64,000 bases of DNA from Beta vulgaris subsp. vulgaris (taxonomy: Eukaryota; Streptophyta; Magnoliopsida; Caryophyllales; Amaranthaceae), in the NCBI RefSeq assembly GCF_026745355.1, contig NC_079207.1:11661625-11725624 (forward strand). The letters run 5' to 3'. Positions 11,155-22,790 of this stretch are shown piece after piece. The position numbers and the translations under genes are program-made. The notes under the pieces were generated by a model. The model was not told the origin of the DNA. It did no database searches and worked only from the letters and a program-made list of their open reading frames with translations. Numbering within the stretch: the stretch's first letter is position 1; the number at the start of each line of letters is the position of its first letter.

Positions 11155-11599
11155 TGTTATTCTATTACTTCAAGTTTTGTCTTAGTTTTTTGGATTTTTT
11201 GTCCTAAACTACCTTCAACTTTCAAGTTTTTGCGAGAAACTACCTTATAAAAAATTTATTGTCCCAAACTACCTTACTTTTACCATTAATTAGAAAGAAA
11301 CGTATTCACTTGGGATCTTGTTTGATTCGCCTCAATTAGTACTTTATTAATTTCAATTTTTATAATTTTACTAATATATAATGAAATATATTTAAGTTTA
11401 AAAACGTGCGTTGGAAGACGCACGCAATAAAGTGAGAATGATAAAAAAAAAAGGGAATAGCTACTAGTGATACTATTATTCACTATAACATCAGCATCTG
11501 AAGGAATGATAACATCTAATCATTGTATGCATTTGGATGACAAATAATTTGGGCCTCTTTTCGAAACCTCGTGGTACGATGAATTTTCTTTGGGCTACC

Positions 11600-13192
11600 T
11601 GTTAGGATTTTATTTTAATACTGCAAGTGTACAGTGTCGTAGCACATACGGGTCGAACTCAGGGAGGTGCAAGATTAATCACTATTTGATTTTAGATTAT
11701 AAAATAGTTACACAATCCAGATTTGATCAGAAATGATCTATAAACTAAAGGCTAAACTAATGACAAAATATGACAAACTATATGAATATGATAATTAAAG
11801 CACTAAGATTAAGCATCACCACTAATATGAATTGACCAAACCATAACTCACATCCCAGTTATTCAATTTTAGCTTATGAGAGATTGACATTCCCTTATGA
11901 CTCAGTAATAAAGCACAGTCGCGAACCGAAACTAAATACTCGGTCATTTCTCAATACCTTTCGTGATAGCAAAAGGCCTAACTAACATGCATGTCTCCTA
12001 TTTTCATGGCTTACACACATAATTAGAAGCATTAAGAACCAATGTCAAACAATTCCTAATTCTAGCTCTCACCTATTTTCATGGGAGAATTCAAATCAAT
12101 AACAAGACTATCTAAATTAAGACCCAACTTTCGTTGATGAACTCAATTAATAAAATAACAATTTAGCATCGAACAAATATTCCTAATTTGAACTCCAACT
12201 TTCGTTGATAATATAAAACTAGGGCTAAATCAAGATGTACAATTGACAATAACAACAATCTTGTCAAACCCTAAACATATAATTCAATAACATGGGAATT
12301 AGAGAAGAATTTACATGATCAATCCATACTAGGGCTCAACTCAATCTTAGATAAAAAAAACTACCCACTAATCATGGCAAAAAGAACAATAAACATAATA
12401 GAAAACATAATTAAAATAATAATAAGAAGAGATGAGAGAATAAAACTTTACTGAATTGAAGATGAATATGAAAGCTTGAATCTTGAATCTCCAAAGTAGC
12501 AGTAGAAAATAAAGTAGGGCATAAAACTAGAGAGAAAACTAGAGAGGAAAATAACGTGATATTGAAAAGTGAGTAATTAGATGTCCTATTCTCATTAGAA
12601 AACCTCTAATATAGAGTTCTAACTCCTAAAACTAGTGGGGAATCCAATTACAAGATAAGGAAGCCAAATAAATCATTAAATGGCCGAAATCATTAAAATC
12701 GCGTGCGTGTAAGAAGTTTCTGGCAGACTGGACAAACTTTCGAAGCCCATATCTCTCAAAATACAACTCGCCTTGGGTCGTGCGACCTATCGTTGGAAAG
12801 CTCTTCAAGGCTACTTTCCAAAGCCACTGGAATAGACCAATATCAGCATCAAGTCAGAACTTATGGATAAAAGAGTGAACATGACTCGATTTCCACAATT
12901 CTATCAATGAATCTCAACTCCAACTTAGCTCCAATTTGCATTCAAATACATCCAAAATGATCCTTATCAATGTAGCTTGCTTCCAATTGCTCCTAAATAC
13001 TCAAGCTTGTCCAATAATGCTCCAATTATGTTCTCGGTACCTGAAATTCATCAAAGAATACCAAAAACGCACAAGAGGAGTAATATTTCACAAATTAAGT
13101 AAAAGCATGCAATTATGAACTACAATGCACCTAAATGCTCCTAGAATGCAACCTAAATGCAACTAAAACCTATATAAAAATACGACACATCA
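11600..13192. mobile_element. Solo LTR, 1.6 kb, duplication CTACC
   Basis: The unit starts TGTTAGGATTTT and ends CGACACATCA, so it has TG...CA ends, and is flanked by perfect CTACC (11595-11599 and 13193-13197). No polyprotein motif occurs inside, and the length suits a solo LTR of a large plant retrotransposon, probably Gypsy-type. The interior has phrases such as AGTGTCGTAGCACATACGGG and TCGTTGGAAAGCTCTTCAAG. Small frames such as 12936-13118 lie within it and are not genes. Confidence 0.8.
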
Positions 13193-13197
13193 CTACC

Positions 13198-13730
13198 GTT
13201 ACAGAAGCTATTCACCCAGAGGCCCAACAAGCCCAAGCTCCCCTCCCACCTCCACCAATATTGAAATTTTTTACTTCTACCAAGATTTGAATCTTGGTCT
13301 CCCATGTGTGAAATAAAAAGTCATACTATTGGACCCAATAGTCTTTGATTGTACAACACATTAACATAATACAATCAATTAGCTAAAATACTGATATGCA
13401 TAATCATCATTAAGAATATTAAGAGGATTTAACAATCTCAACCATTAGCTCCTGTGCTGTATCGCAGTGGATTCCATTGCTTGTTCATTATTTAATACGG
13501 AGAAGATCGAGAATGATCCATTCACATGCATGGCTTTTATGCTTTACAAATTTCTCATTTTTCTACGTACTTGTTCGTGCCCACTCTTTTTCCTTTTCTG
13601 GAATTGCATTCTTAATTTATAGTTATTTTTACTTTCCTCAAATAAAACTTTATGCATTGCATTACAATCAGATTGGCTTAAAGAAAGGAGAAAAGGTTGT
13701 TAATTACCTCATTCGTTTAATTTAAAACTA
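13198..13730. other. Intergenic, nothing recognised
   Basis: Moderately AT-rich, with one frame of 82 codons (13477-13725) that is hydrophobic but lacks any motif or gene context. I do not call it a gene. Confidence 0.4.
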
Positions 13731-14092
13731 CTAGTTGGGACCGTTGGCCCGGGCATTGCTCCGGATTGGTATTGTGATTTCGAACTTGATATATATATAT
13801 ATATATATATTTCCATTCCCATCAAAATATATTAAGGAAAACTCAATATTTGAAAGGTATGAATATAATAATGTAGACACTTAAAATATGATTAAAAGTT
13901 GGTTGAGATGGTAATTGTGTCATGTACAATAACAAGAGGTCACGGGTTCAAATCTTATTGCAAGCTAACTTTAGTTTTGTTAATTGACATGACTTATGTA
14001 CACATTGGACAATTCTAGTGGAGTAACACAGGTGCCAGTGCCACGTGGCGTGTATAAATTATCACGCACGCCTTTTAATATATTTGTGTAGA
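13731..14092 (-). mobile_element. Non-autonomous Helitron with Pol III-like module
   Basis: On the minus strand it begins (14092) with TC in TCTACACAAATATATTAAAA after an A, and ends (13731) in CTAG before T. About 13 nt before that end lies a GC-rich hairpin (CCGG...CCCGGG). These are the standard Helitron termini, with insertion between A and T. On the plus strand 13897-13965 carries a box A-like GGTTGAGATGG and box B-like GGGTTCAAATCT. An AT run lies at 13788-13810. Confidence 0.75.
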
Positions 14093-14171
14093 TAACATGT
14101 GAAAGATTTTTGTGACAAGTGTGTTGCTTAATTAATTAGAAAAAATCGGATGAAGTATTTATGAACTCAGG

Positions 14172-14173
<2 letters not shown>

Positions 14174-14242
<69 letters not shown>
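14174..14242. repeat. AT microsatellite
   Basis: About 33 uninterrupted AT dinucleotides. Related AT/TA-rich runs occur at 14907-15002. Confidence 0.95.
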
Positions 14243-14245
<3 letters not shown>

Positions 14246-14266
14246 TACTTCATTTGTTTCATTTTA

Positions 14267-14616
14267 GGCTCTGTTTAGAGAACCATTTCAGGTGACTTAA
14301 ATGATAAGGTGCTACAATTTTAAGTCACCTTATATGATTAGTGGTGTTTGATGGAGGAACTTAAAAAAATTTAAGTCTAAAATTTGACTGAAATTGAGTT
14401 GAGGAAATATAGCGTCTGAGATCAGGTGTTTAGTTTTTTTTTTTTTTTTTTTTTTTTAATCTTTTTAAGCCTAAAAGATATTTCACCTACATCATAAGTA
14501 ATTTTACCAAACAGGTTATGCAATCATCTAACTTATTAGTTTCAGCTGCTACCTAATCAGTTTCATCCACCTTACCAATTTCAACTCCATTTCAGCCAGT
14601 GTTGCCAAACATAGCC
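14267..14616. mobile_element. Tourist-like MITE with TTA duplication
   Basis: A 350-bp element with ends GGCTCTGTTTAG and, inverted, GGCTATGTTTGG; TTA lies at 14264-14266 and again at 14617-14619. A 3-bp TTA/TAA duplication with GTTTGG-type ends fits PIF/Harbinger (Tourist) MITEs. A poly-T run lies at about 14435-14458. It sits in Stowaway-like sequence (CTACTTCATTTGTTTC at 14245), a nested insertion. Confidence 0.75.
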
Positions 14617-14910
14617 TTAATTGTTACACTTATACTTTTCACGCATGCCAATGCAAAACTTTGACGATATATATCCTAGTTTTGTATTTGTAAAAATTAT
14701 AAAAAGTAACATATTAATAAAATACATACTAAGACGAATCTAACAAGATCCCACATGACAATGTTTTTATTCACATATAAATCACAAACGAGGGTCAAAG
14801 TACAATTTGTGAATAGGTGCATGCATCTAGCAAAATTTGTGCACGTAGCAAATAGTGTTTATGCAGATAACAAATAGTATCAACACTATTTCTTTATGCA
14901 AAATATTATA

Positions 14911-14953
<43 letters not shown>

Positions 14954-15514
14954 ATATATAATAATATATATATATATATATATAATATATATATATATTA
15001 TATCAGTTAGGGTCAATTTGATTCAATTTTTTCGTCTTATTTTATCTTATCTTATCTTATCTTGTTTTATCTTATCTTATTTTTTCTGAAATAAGTAAAA
15101 AAAAGTTGAACAATTATCTTATCTTATCTGATATTCTCTTATCTTATCGTATTTTTCTGAAATAAATTAAAATAAGTAAACATACTAAAGCACATTAGAT
15201 GTTTATTATTGCTCACATTAGTTGGATGAGCATAAAATATTTTTTGGTTAGAACAATGTCCAAATTGTTGCACAACAAAATCTACTATGACCTTATGCAC
15301 AATGTCAAAGACTGAAACTATGGAATGATCTTTTTATTTTATTTATTTTATCTTTTTAGTTCATAGATCGTGGATCAGTTATATATACACATATAGAATA
15401 TATAGAACAACACTTGAGATAACATTATTGTACCAATGCATAGATTGTAAATGTTCAATTTGGGGTCGATTTGAGACTTATAATCATCATATTATGAAAA
15501 TAGACTATGTTGAC
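14617..15514. other. Repeat-rich: Stowaway remnant, TA microsatellites, TTATC repeats
   Basis: 14620-14790 is Stowaway-like, with the interior motif GACGAATCTAACAAGATC. 14907-15002 is almost pure TA/ATT. 15033-15150 is a degenerate TTATC/TTATT array. No gene seen. Confidence 0.7.
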
Positions 15515-16436
15515 AACGTCTGACCGTTTAACCGTCTGACCAATGCTTACTGTCAGACGGGTTGAGCCCAAAACAAGTTATCATCTCTTCACGTAGAAAC
15601 ATTCAGAATGCTTATAATTTATTCTCTCTCTTCCTAATTTCTTCAATCTCCTCTTCCAATCTCATCATTTTCCTCTTGAAACCCTCGATTTGCAGCTTAC
15701 AATCCCTTAATTTTCTTCTAAACTCTGGTTCTCCTCACTCAAATGCAATTTTGCTTCTTCAAAATCTTAATTTTGCTCGTAAAATCCTAATATCTCCTCA
15801 TGCTCGTTCTTCATCCTCTCAAACTCTTGATTCGACAGATTTAGCTTTTTTCTTAAATCTTCGCACTCGTTCACTGACTCAGTGAGTTGAAACTGAGCTT
15901 CCTTGTTGTTGAGTAGCAACTCGCCGTGATCTTTGTTCAATTGATCCAATTGTTTCGTTAAAATGTTGTTTTCCATAGTTGCTTTATCGAATTTCAGAGT
16001 AATTTGGTCTTTCTCACTCTTCCACAACTTTGTTTTTTTTTCACTAATGCTTATAATGTTTCAGTTGATGTCTCTTTTATTTCAGTTGATGTTTTTTACA
16101 GTTTCAGTTAATTGATTTATTATTTTAGTTCATTGGTCTATTCTTTCAGTTGGTTGGCTTACCCTTTCATTTGATGTTGTTTTTCTTTCATTTAGACATT
16201 TCTACCTTTCATTTGGTATTTTTGATTTTTGTTTTTCTTTGATTTTTTGATGTTTTCAGTTGACAAAAATTGAAACCAACTGAAAAAAATTTGGAACCAA
16301 CTGAACAAAAAGTGAAACCAACTGAATTTTTTTTGAAACCAACTGAAAAAAATTTGAAACCAACTGAAAAAAATTGAAACCAATTGAAAGTCATCCGACC
16401 AAAAATTATGATCGAACGGTCTGACACAATACCTTC
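15515..16436 (-). mobile_element. Non-autonomous element with captured coiled-coil gene fragment
   Basis: The ends carry related inverted motifs: GTCTGACCGTTTAACCGTC/GTCAGACGG on the left and GGTCTGACACAATACC on the right. Next to the right end a hairpin-forming minisatellite sits at 16060-16390 (TTTCAGTTG units, then inverted CAACTGAAA units). The same right-end layout recurs at 22140-22195 plus 25197-25245, where a solo LTR splits it. Between the ends lies a minus-strand coding remnant (15600-16027). I infer a TIR element that picked up a gene piece, like a Pack-MULE; exact ends are not fixed. Confidence 0.55.
15600..16027 (-). pseudogene. Coiled-coil protein gene fragment
   Basis: Reading leftward from 16027, 86 codons are open with strong heptad character (KSEKDQITLKFDK, LDQLNKDHGELLLNNKEAQF, VNECEDLRKKLNLSNQEFE), ending in TAA at 15767. 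Beyond it, coiled-coil-like sequence continues in other frames to about 15610 (EEAKLHLSEENQSLEE, then RLEEEIEEIRKRENK). So a longer coiled-coil coding segment has been broken by indels. The first codon listed is TTG, not ATG, and there is no intact start. The parent gene cannot be named. Confidence 0.55.
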
Positions 16437-16440
16437 TATT

Positions 16441-16978
16441 AATATATAGGCATAGGTAAAATATATTACCATTCTTGGAAAGGTAGGTCAAACAACTAGA
16501 TATCTCTATCTTTTTCCTATTTACATGGAATCTTGAGAGGTCCACTCTTCTTACCTGTATATTCAATTCTAGGGAGTCTAGTTGTCATCGAGGTCCCCTC
16601 CAATCCTCTTCTTTACAATGTTCTTCTAGGTTCTAGCAACTTCCTCCTAGCTCGCTAATGTTTTTTTTTCCTAATCTTCCCCTAAATGAAGTAATATTGA
16701 CTTCAATAGTAACTAATTCATTCATTAAGCACGCTGATCAGAGATCTAGATTCCCTATGCAAATGCTAGCACTTAATTAGCATCACAATTTGTTCAAATA
16801 GTAGCATCAAAAGCGACCATTCCTTTACTTTTTGGAGAAGGATATAGAATGTCTTCCACATACCACAATCATATTATTAGTACTAATGTCTTGTACGGTA
16901 GCTAGTGATCAATGGTGGTGGACTAATATTAGTAATAACTTTTGACTTATTTTAATGTAAAGGGTTATAAGGGAACCT
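16441..16978. other. Intergenic, nothing recognised
   Basis: No coding or repeat structure that I can support. Confidence 0.35.
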
Positions 16979-17640
16979 GATATATCATTTCAAGACACGG
17001 AAATTACGCTTTTCTATTAGTTTAATTTTGTCCCTCTAAAATTAATGGATTAATACGAAATAACCAATGAGATATAATGGAGAAAACAATTCACAAAGAT
17101 GATCTTCTTATGTGAATCAACAAGAACTTTTGTGTTTGTTGTTTGTGAAGAACACTTGATCAGAGAAAAATATAGAAGTTTCTCTCAAGAAACAAGTTTG
17201 TAAATGTTAAGAAAAACTGAAAATTTCTCTTCTCTGACCCACATATGAACGGCAAAGGTTATATTTATATGACCTTCTTAGATTAGAATAGTTATTGCCT
17301 AAATATCCTTTTAATCCTCTGATTAAATTACCAAACGTCATTAAAAGGATAACGCACACAATACAAGGGATATAAATCGTTCACGCAAATATTCACGCTC
17401 CGAATCAGGAAGCAGGTAGCGTCCCGTAATAGCACCCAGGTCGCGACCCACGACACAACAATCAGTGACGACACCCAGGCCGCGACTCGCGATGGATGTT
17501 GCGACCAATGACGACCTTCATGTTTCGCTTGATTGTTTCACGTGTTTTGCGTCTTCTAATCTTAGCATACTAGACCTCCTCCTCTTCTAGTATAATACCA
17601 TATGAACTTACAAACACATTGCATTATAGATGTTCCAACA
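16979..17640 (-). mobile_element. 3' LTR of a degraded Copia element
   Basis: On the minus strand the LTR begins TGTTGGAACATCTATAATGC at 17640, a classic Copia start, directly after a purine tract (GAAATGGGAGGAGGA, 17641-17655). A TATA-like TATAAATATA lies near 17260 on the minus strand. The far end is uncertain; I chose ...ATATATCA at 16979 as a CA terminus. No matching 5' LTR is in the window. Confidence 0.6.
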
Positions 17641-17655
17641 TCCTCCTCCCATTTC

Positions 17656-20600
17656 TAAGATAGTATTAAAAGGGTTTCCAACTTGCTATAAATCACAAAC
17701 AAGACATGCTCATGTATCATGAAAATATCTTATAATTGAATCTCCACTTAGTAAAAGTGTACTTTACCATGATTTCGATCATAATGATAGACAAAGCTTT
17801 GAATCATACAACCACCACAAATCATTGAAGATACTAATACACATAAGCATAAACTTAGTTCTTAACTTCCGACACTGGTGTTCATATCCATTCATAAACG
17901 TTCCAAGTCAAGCCTTAGACTTGTTGAAGCGGTCAAACCTCTAGCTTATATAGGTAAATCTTTACGAACATGCTCTTACAATTGAGCACTTATCAAAGAT
18001 TTATTAAGAAATTAAATTCAACCTCTTAATTAACATTGTATAATCAAGCACTAATCTTGGGTAGTATTAAACAAGTGCTTCCAACCTTTAAGAGAAGTAT
18101 TATCCTTATTGAATTCGAGATCTAATGGTGTATTAGACTTCAAATTGAGTTTTCCTTAACTATAGGTTGTTCAATAGGCTTAAAATCCATCTCTTTGTTC
18201 AGTAGTTCCCTTGGTAACGGTTTAGTAAATGTATCCGCAAAGTTCAAATCAGACTGAACAAAATCAATAGTTATACAACCATTCCTTATCATTTCACGTA
18301 CATAGCTATGTCTAACTCCAATGTGCCTGACTTTCCATTGTAGACTTCACTATAAGCTTTAGCTTGGTTGATGCACTATCACAATGAATACCAAGTGGTG
18401 ACATAGGTTTGAATCATATAAGTAAACTTCACTCAACACATTCCTTAGCCTTTTCGCTTTTTGACAACAAGATGCCAATACTATGAATTCCGATGTCATA
18501 GATGAATCTAGGGCTGACAGTTAATTCGGATTGGGTCAGGTTCGTGTTCGAGTCGATAATAAATGGGTCAAAAATCCCTCAACTCAAACCTAACCCATTT
18601 AATAAACAGGCTGGAAAACTCACACCTGACCCAACCCATTTAATAAACGGGTTATCCGTATAACCCGTTTAACTCATTTAATACATTATATTGAAAAATA
18701 ATTATTTTCTTAAAAAACGAAATAAGCAAGTTCACTACTAAAAGTATGCATGTTTAGAGTTTGTTGGAATAATTATGACACTTTTCAGAGATATTTTACT
18801 ATATTTTAACCAAATTTTAGATTTATCAATATATTTTTTCGAGAATTTTCTATATGTTTAAGTTAATCAGGTCAAAGCAGGTCATTTTTCGGTCAGAAAT
18901 GTCAACCTGAACCTAACCCGTTTAATTAAAGGGATTACTCGTGTCAATCCATTTAATTAGATGGGTCAAAAATCCAAACCCTAACCCGCTTATTTCAAGT
19001 TGTCAGGTTGGGTCAACTTTTGCCAGCCCTAGATGAATCCATTATACATGTTTGCTTCTTGGATACCCATGAAATAACACCTCGTCCAAGAAGAAACACC
19101 CATCCACTTGTGGATGAATAATCTTCCTTATTTGAAATCCATCTAGCATCCGATCGAGTAACCTTGTAAAATAGAAGGTTATCCTTTGTAAGTTATGACA
19201 TAACCAAGTTTTTATTCGAATACCTAAGCACTCTTCTCAATGCTTGCCAATGCAACATACTAGGATTACTAGTATACCTACTGAGCTGTCAACAACAAAA
19301 GTTATATCCGGCTGAGTGCTAGTCATAGCATACATCAAGCTTCCAATTAAGCTTGCATACTCCAATTGTAAAATAGGAGTACCACTACTTGGAACCAAGT
19401 GAACACTAGGATCCGTCATAGTAGCAAAATGAGTCGAGTTCGATTCACTAAACCTCTTAATCACTTTCTCAATATTATGAGATTGTGACAAAAAAAGTTG
19501 ACCGTTTATCTATCATTATTCTAATACCTAGAATAACATCTGCTTCACCCAAATCTTTCATTAAGAAGCTAATAAAGATAAAGGCTTTGGTCTTTTCCAC
19601 TTGTTCCAAATCAGTACCAAAGATAAGCATATCATCAACATATAAACAAATTATAACTCCATTACCGTTATTATCAGATTTACTATATACACACTTATCG
19701 GACTGATTTATTTTGAACCCACAAGACAAAATGACTTTATCGAATTGTTGATGTCATTGCTTAGGTTCTTTTTTAAGACCATACAAAGATCTAACTAGTT
19801 CGACCTTAGTCTCTTGTCCATTGACTACAAAACCTTCAAGTTGATCATGTACACTTCCTCCTCCAATTCAAGGAAGGCAGTTTTGACATCCATTTGGTGA
19901 ATTACTAGACCATGAATCTCAGCTAATGCTATCAAAAGTCTAATGGTAGCTATCCTAGTAACTAGAGCATAAGTGTCAAAGTAATCGATACCATATCTTT
20001 GCCTAAAACCTTGGACCACTAATCAGCCCTTATGTTTTAGTATGGTTCCATCGATCTTCCTTTTCCTTACGAAAATGTACTTACAACCTAGTTGTTTGCA
20101 ACCGAGAGGTAAATTAGCTAAAACTCAAGTATGATTTCATCATTCACTGCCTCTTTCCAAAAGATGGAATCATGAGACTTCATATCCTAATAAAAGGTCC
20201 TAGGATCCTCCTTTAACATTATGAAATTTGAGTCACAATTGACTCTATTGACCCTTCAACTAAGTATAGTTGAAAATTCGGTCCAAAAGATTTAACTTTT
20301 CCTAAATTCCGGTGTCGTAGTATCATGATCATTGTTAATGTCATCCACAACATTAGAACTAGTACTTGGTATCATGTCCTTTGGTCTTGGAATCGATAAG
20401 AATCGAGTCTCATCAAATATTGCATCCCTTGACTCTATCACGGTATGGATAGAGACAAAATCATTGGGCTTAATGACATAAAACATATAGGATTTGCTAT
20501 GTTCCGCATAACCTATAAAAATGCAATCAATTCCTTTTTCAACTACTATTTTCCTTTTAGGTTCAAATTTGACGATTGCACTACAACCCTGTATATTAAG

Positions 20601-20930
20601 GTAATTGAGATAAAGATTTTTGTTACACCAAAGTTCATAAGGGGTAGTCTTATTCCTCTTATTAGGAACTCAATTTCATATATAACATGCAGTTAGGATT
20701 GTATCACCCCAAAAACCGTCACTAAGATCCGAATTAGAAAGCATGGTGCTAACCATTTTGTTTAGAACCCTATTTTTCCTTTCCACTATACCCTTACTTT
20801 GAGGTGAGTGTGGTGCAGTTGTTCATAAATTACACCAATAGAGCAAAAATATCTAGGATTATAGTATTCACCACGTTTGTGCATTAACTCACCCATATTT
20901 CAAGAATACTTGTTAAGGCCCATAACATGA
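17656..20930 (-). pseudogene. Degraded Copia pol (integrase to RNase H)
   Basis: Minus-strand pieces appear in polyprotein order: the end of the integrase core near 20820-20930 (YYNPRYFCSIG-like), the integrase-RT linker at 20292-20486 (FYVIKPNDFVSIHT, SIPRPKDM), the RT start at 19825-20019 (VQGFRQRYGIDYFDTYALV, HQMDVKTAFLE), the RT catalytic part at 19475-19729 (CLYVDDMLIFG) and the RT-RNase H connection at 19237-19491 (ASLIGSLMYAMTSTQPDI). Many stops and frameshifts separate them, and gag and protease are not found. A hAT MITE sits at 18509-19031. This is a much older Copia than the one at 47142-52451. Confidence 0.88.
18509..19031. mobile_element. hAT MITE with 8-bp duplication GATGAATC
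   Basis: Perfect 8-bp flanks GATGAATC (18501-18508 and 19032-19039); ends TAGGGCTGACA and, inverted, TAGGGCTGGCA. 523 bp, no coding capacity. The interior repeats ACCCATTTAATAAACGGG-like and GGGTCAAAAATCC motifs. It is inserted in the degraded Copia. Confidence 0.92.
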
Positions 20931-20934
20931 GGAG

Positions 20935-21432
20935 AGACGACCCACACTTAAATCAAGTGATGTAGTCTTTGTAAACTAATCTCCCAACGCGGGAATGTTA
21001 AAGATCGCCTCAAAACTTCATAAAATCGTCCTGTGTCCATCAAACATTTTCAACTTTACCCTTCTTTTTTTTTCTTTTCCAAAACCACCACATCCTACCA
21101 GCACCACCACCCCAATGGCCATCACCTTCAGCCCACCGTCACCTTCAGCCCCACTGCCACCTCCTCAACCACCCAACTTCCGAAAGTTTTTTGGGGACAT
21201 GGGGCGAATGTCTGACTTGGATGTTCCATCCATGGTCCGAACGTTCAGGCCATAGGTCGAACGTCAAGGCCGAACGGTCACCCCGTGTCCCCAATTAAAA
21301 TTAATTTTGTTTACGAGGTAGATGGTGGCGGGTGGCAGGGGGAGGTAGGTGATGGCGAGTGGTGACAGGTGGTGGAAAAAATAGAAGAGTAAAATAGTAA
21401 ATTAAAAGTGCTCTCAGGGTGATTTTAAGAAG
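20935..21432. other. Unassigned segment
   Basis: No boundaries found. The Pro/Ser-rich frames at 20995-21255 and 21301-21579 look like repeat-borne reading frames and are not called genes. The phrase AACTTCATAAAATCGT at about 21012 recurs at about 26285, possibly marking the outer limits of an older insertion. Confidence 0.3.
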
Positions 21433-21879
21433 TGAACGTATTGGGTCATACCGTGTGAGCCAATACTTTCCGTCGGACGAGCTGAGCAAGCGCAAGGAAG
21501 AAGACGAACAAGATGCAAGGATTTCACCATCTTCACATGAAGCACAATATTGCACAAAATAATCTCTCTCCATCTTCATTTCCTCTTTTGTTGTCGTCTC
21601 TTATTATTCTTAAGATTTACATCTACTAGATTGTATTTACAGGAAATTTCTTCAATACTATAGCCTCTAAATTCCAGATTTTTTTGTCCCTTTTTAAATT
21701 TTCTTTTAAAAATTTCATCTTCTTTCTTCTTGTGGGTTCTAATAAGGTTTTTGCTGTGAAATTTGCAATCTTGGGTTTATCTCTTAATATTTACTTCCTG
21801 AAACTAATACCCAGTTGTAGAATTTCGCCATTGTTGAAGATAATGATTTCCTTCCTGTGATATATATGATTTTTCTTCC

Positions 21880-22137
21880 ATTTGGTCTTCTGTTTTCTTT
21901 CAGTTGGTGTGTAAATTCTTTCAGCTTGTTTTGTTTTTCTTTCATTTGGTCTTCTGTGTTCTTTCAGTTGGTGTGTAAATTCTTTCAGCTTGTGTTGTTT
22001 TTCTTTCATTTGGTCTTTTGTGTTCTTCCAGTTGGTGTTTAAATTCTTTCAGCTTGTGTTGTTTTTCTTTCATTTGGTCTTCTGTGTTCTTTCAGTTGGT
22101 GTGTAAATTCTTTCAGCTTGTGTTGTTTTTCTTTCAT
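21880..22137. repeat. 64-bp tandem repeat, four copies
   Basis: Four near-identical units containing CATTTGGTCTTCTGTGTTC, TTTCAGTTGGTGTGTAAATTC and TTTCAGCTTGTG. Immediately downstream (22150-22192) come inverted CCAACTGAAA units, so the array can fold back on itself. Confidence 0.9.
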
Positions 22138-22772
22138 TTAGTCTTCTGAACAAAAATTGAAACCAACTGAAAAAAATTGAAACCAACTGAAAGTCTGTAA
22201 TATCCCAAAAATTTAAACCTTCTTAAATTAATTAATAATAATTAGTGGCTAATTTTTTTTATATATTTAATAATAATAAGTTATAATCGAAATTTCGTTA
22301 TTTTATGTCCAAGTAATGGATAATGAGTTTGTTAGAAGATATATACTATTTATTATGTAGGGCAAGAGTTGCAATTAATAACAAGTTATGTTAGATGATT
22401 TCATTAGTTAGAGTAAGAAAACAAATACTAAACAAATTGATGGCATAAAAAGAAAAAGGAAAAGAATAAAAAGAAAAAGGAAAAAGAGAAAAGAAGAGAA
22501 AAAGGAAAAGAAAAAAAAAGGAAAAAGTAAGAGGAAACTCAAGGAAACAACAGAAACTGTTTCATCAACATTTCAACCCATTTACATTTTTCCTTCTCAA
22601 ACCCACCCGACAATGGAGTTTTAACTCCACCACTGAATTATTATGCATAAAAATTCCAATTCAAACCAAACCCATCCAAAAATCTAATTTCTTCATCAAA
22701 TCAACCCACCCAAATTTCAGTTTCTTCATCAAATCAACCCACCAAAAAATTCAGAAATTTCAAACCCCAACC

Positions 22773-22790
22773 ATGGCTATAAATAGCCAT
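22773..22790 (+). promoter_or_regulatory. LTR TATA box in a palindrome
   Basis: ATGGCTATAAATAGCCAT: 8-bp arms around a TATA core. Placed about 580 bp into the solo LTR and followed by C/T-rich leader sequence, which suits the U3/R boundary. Function inferred from position only. Confidence 0.6.
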
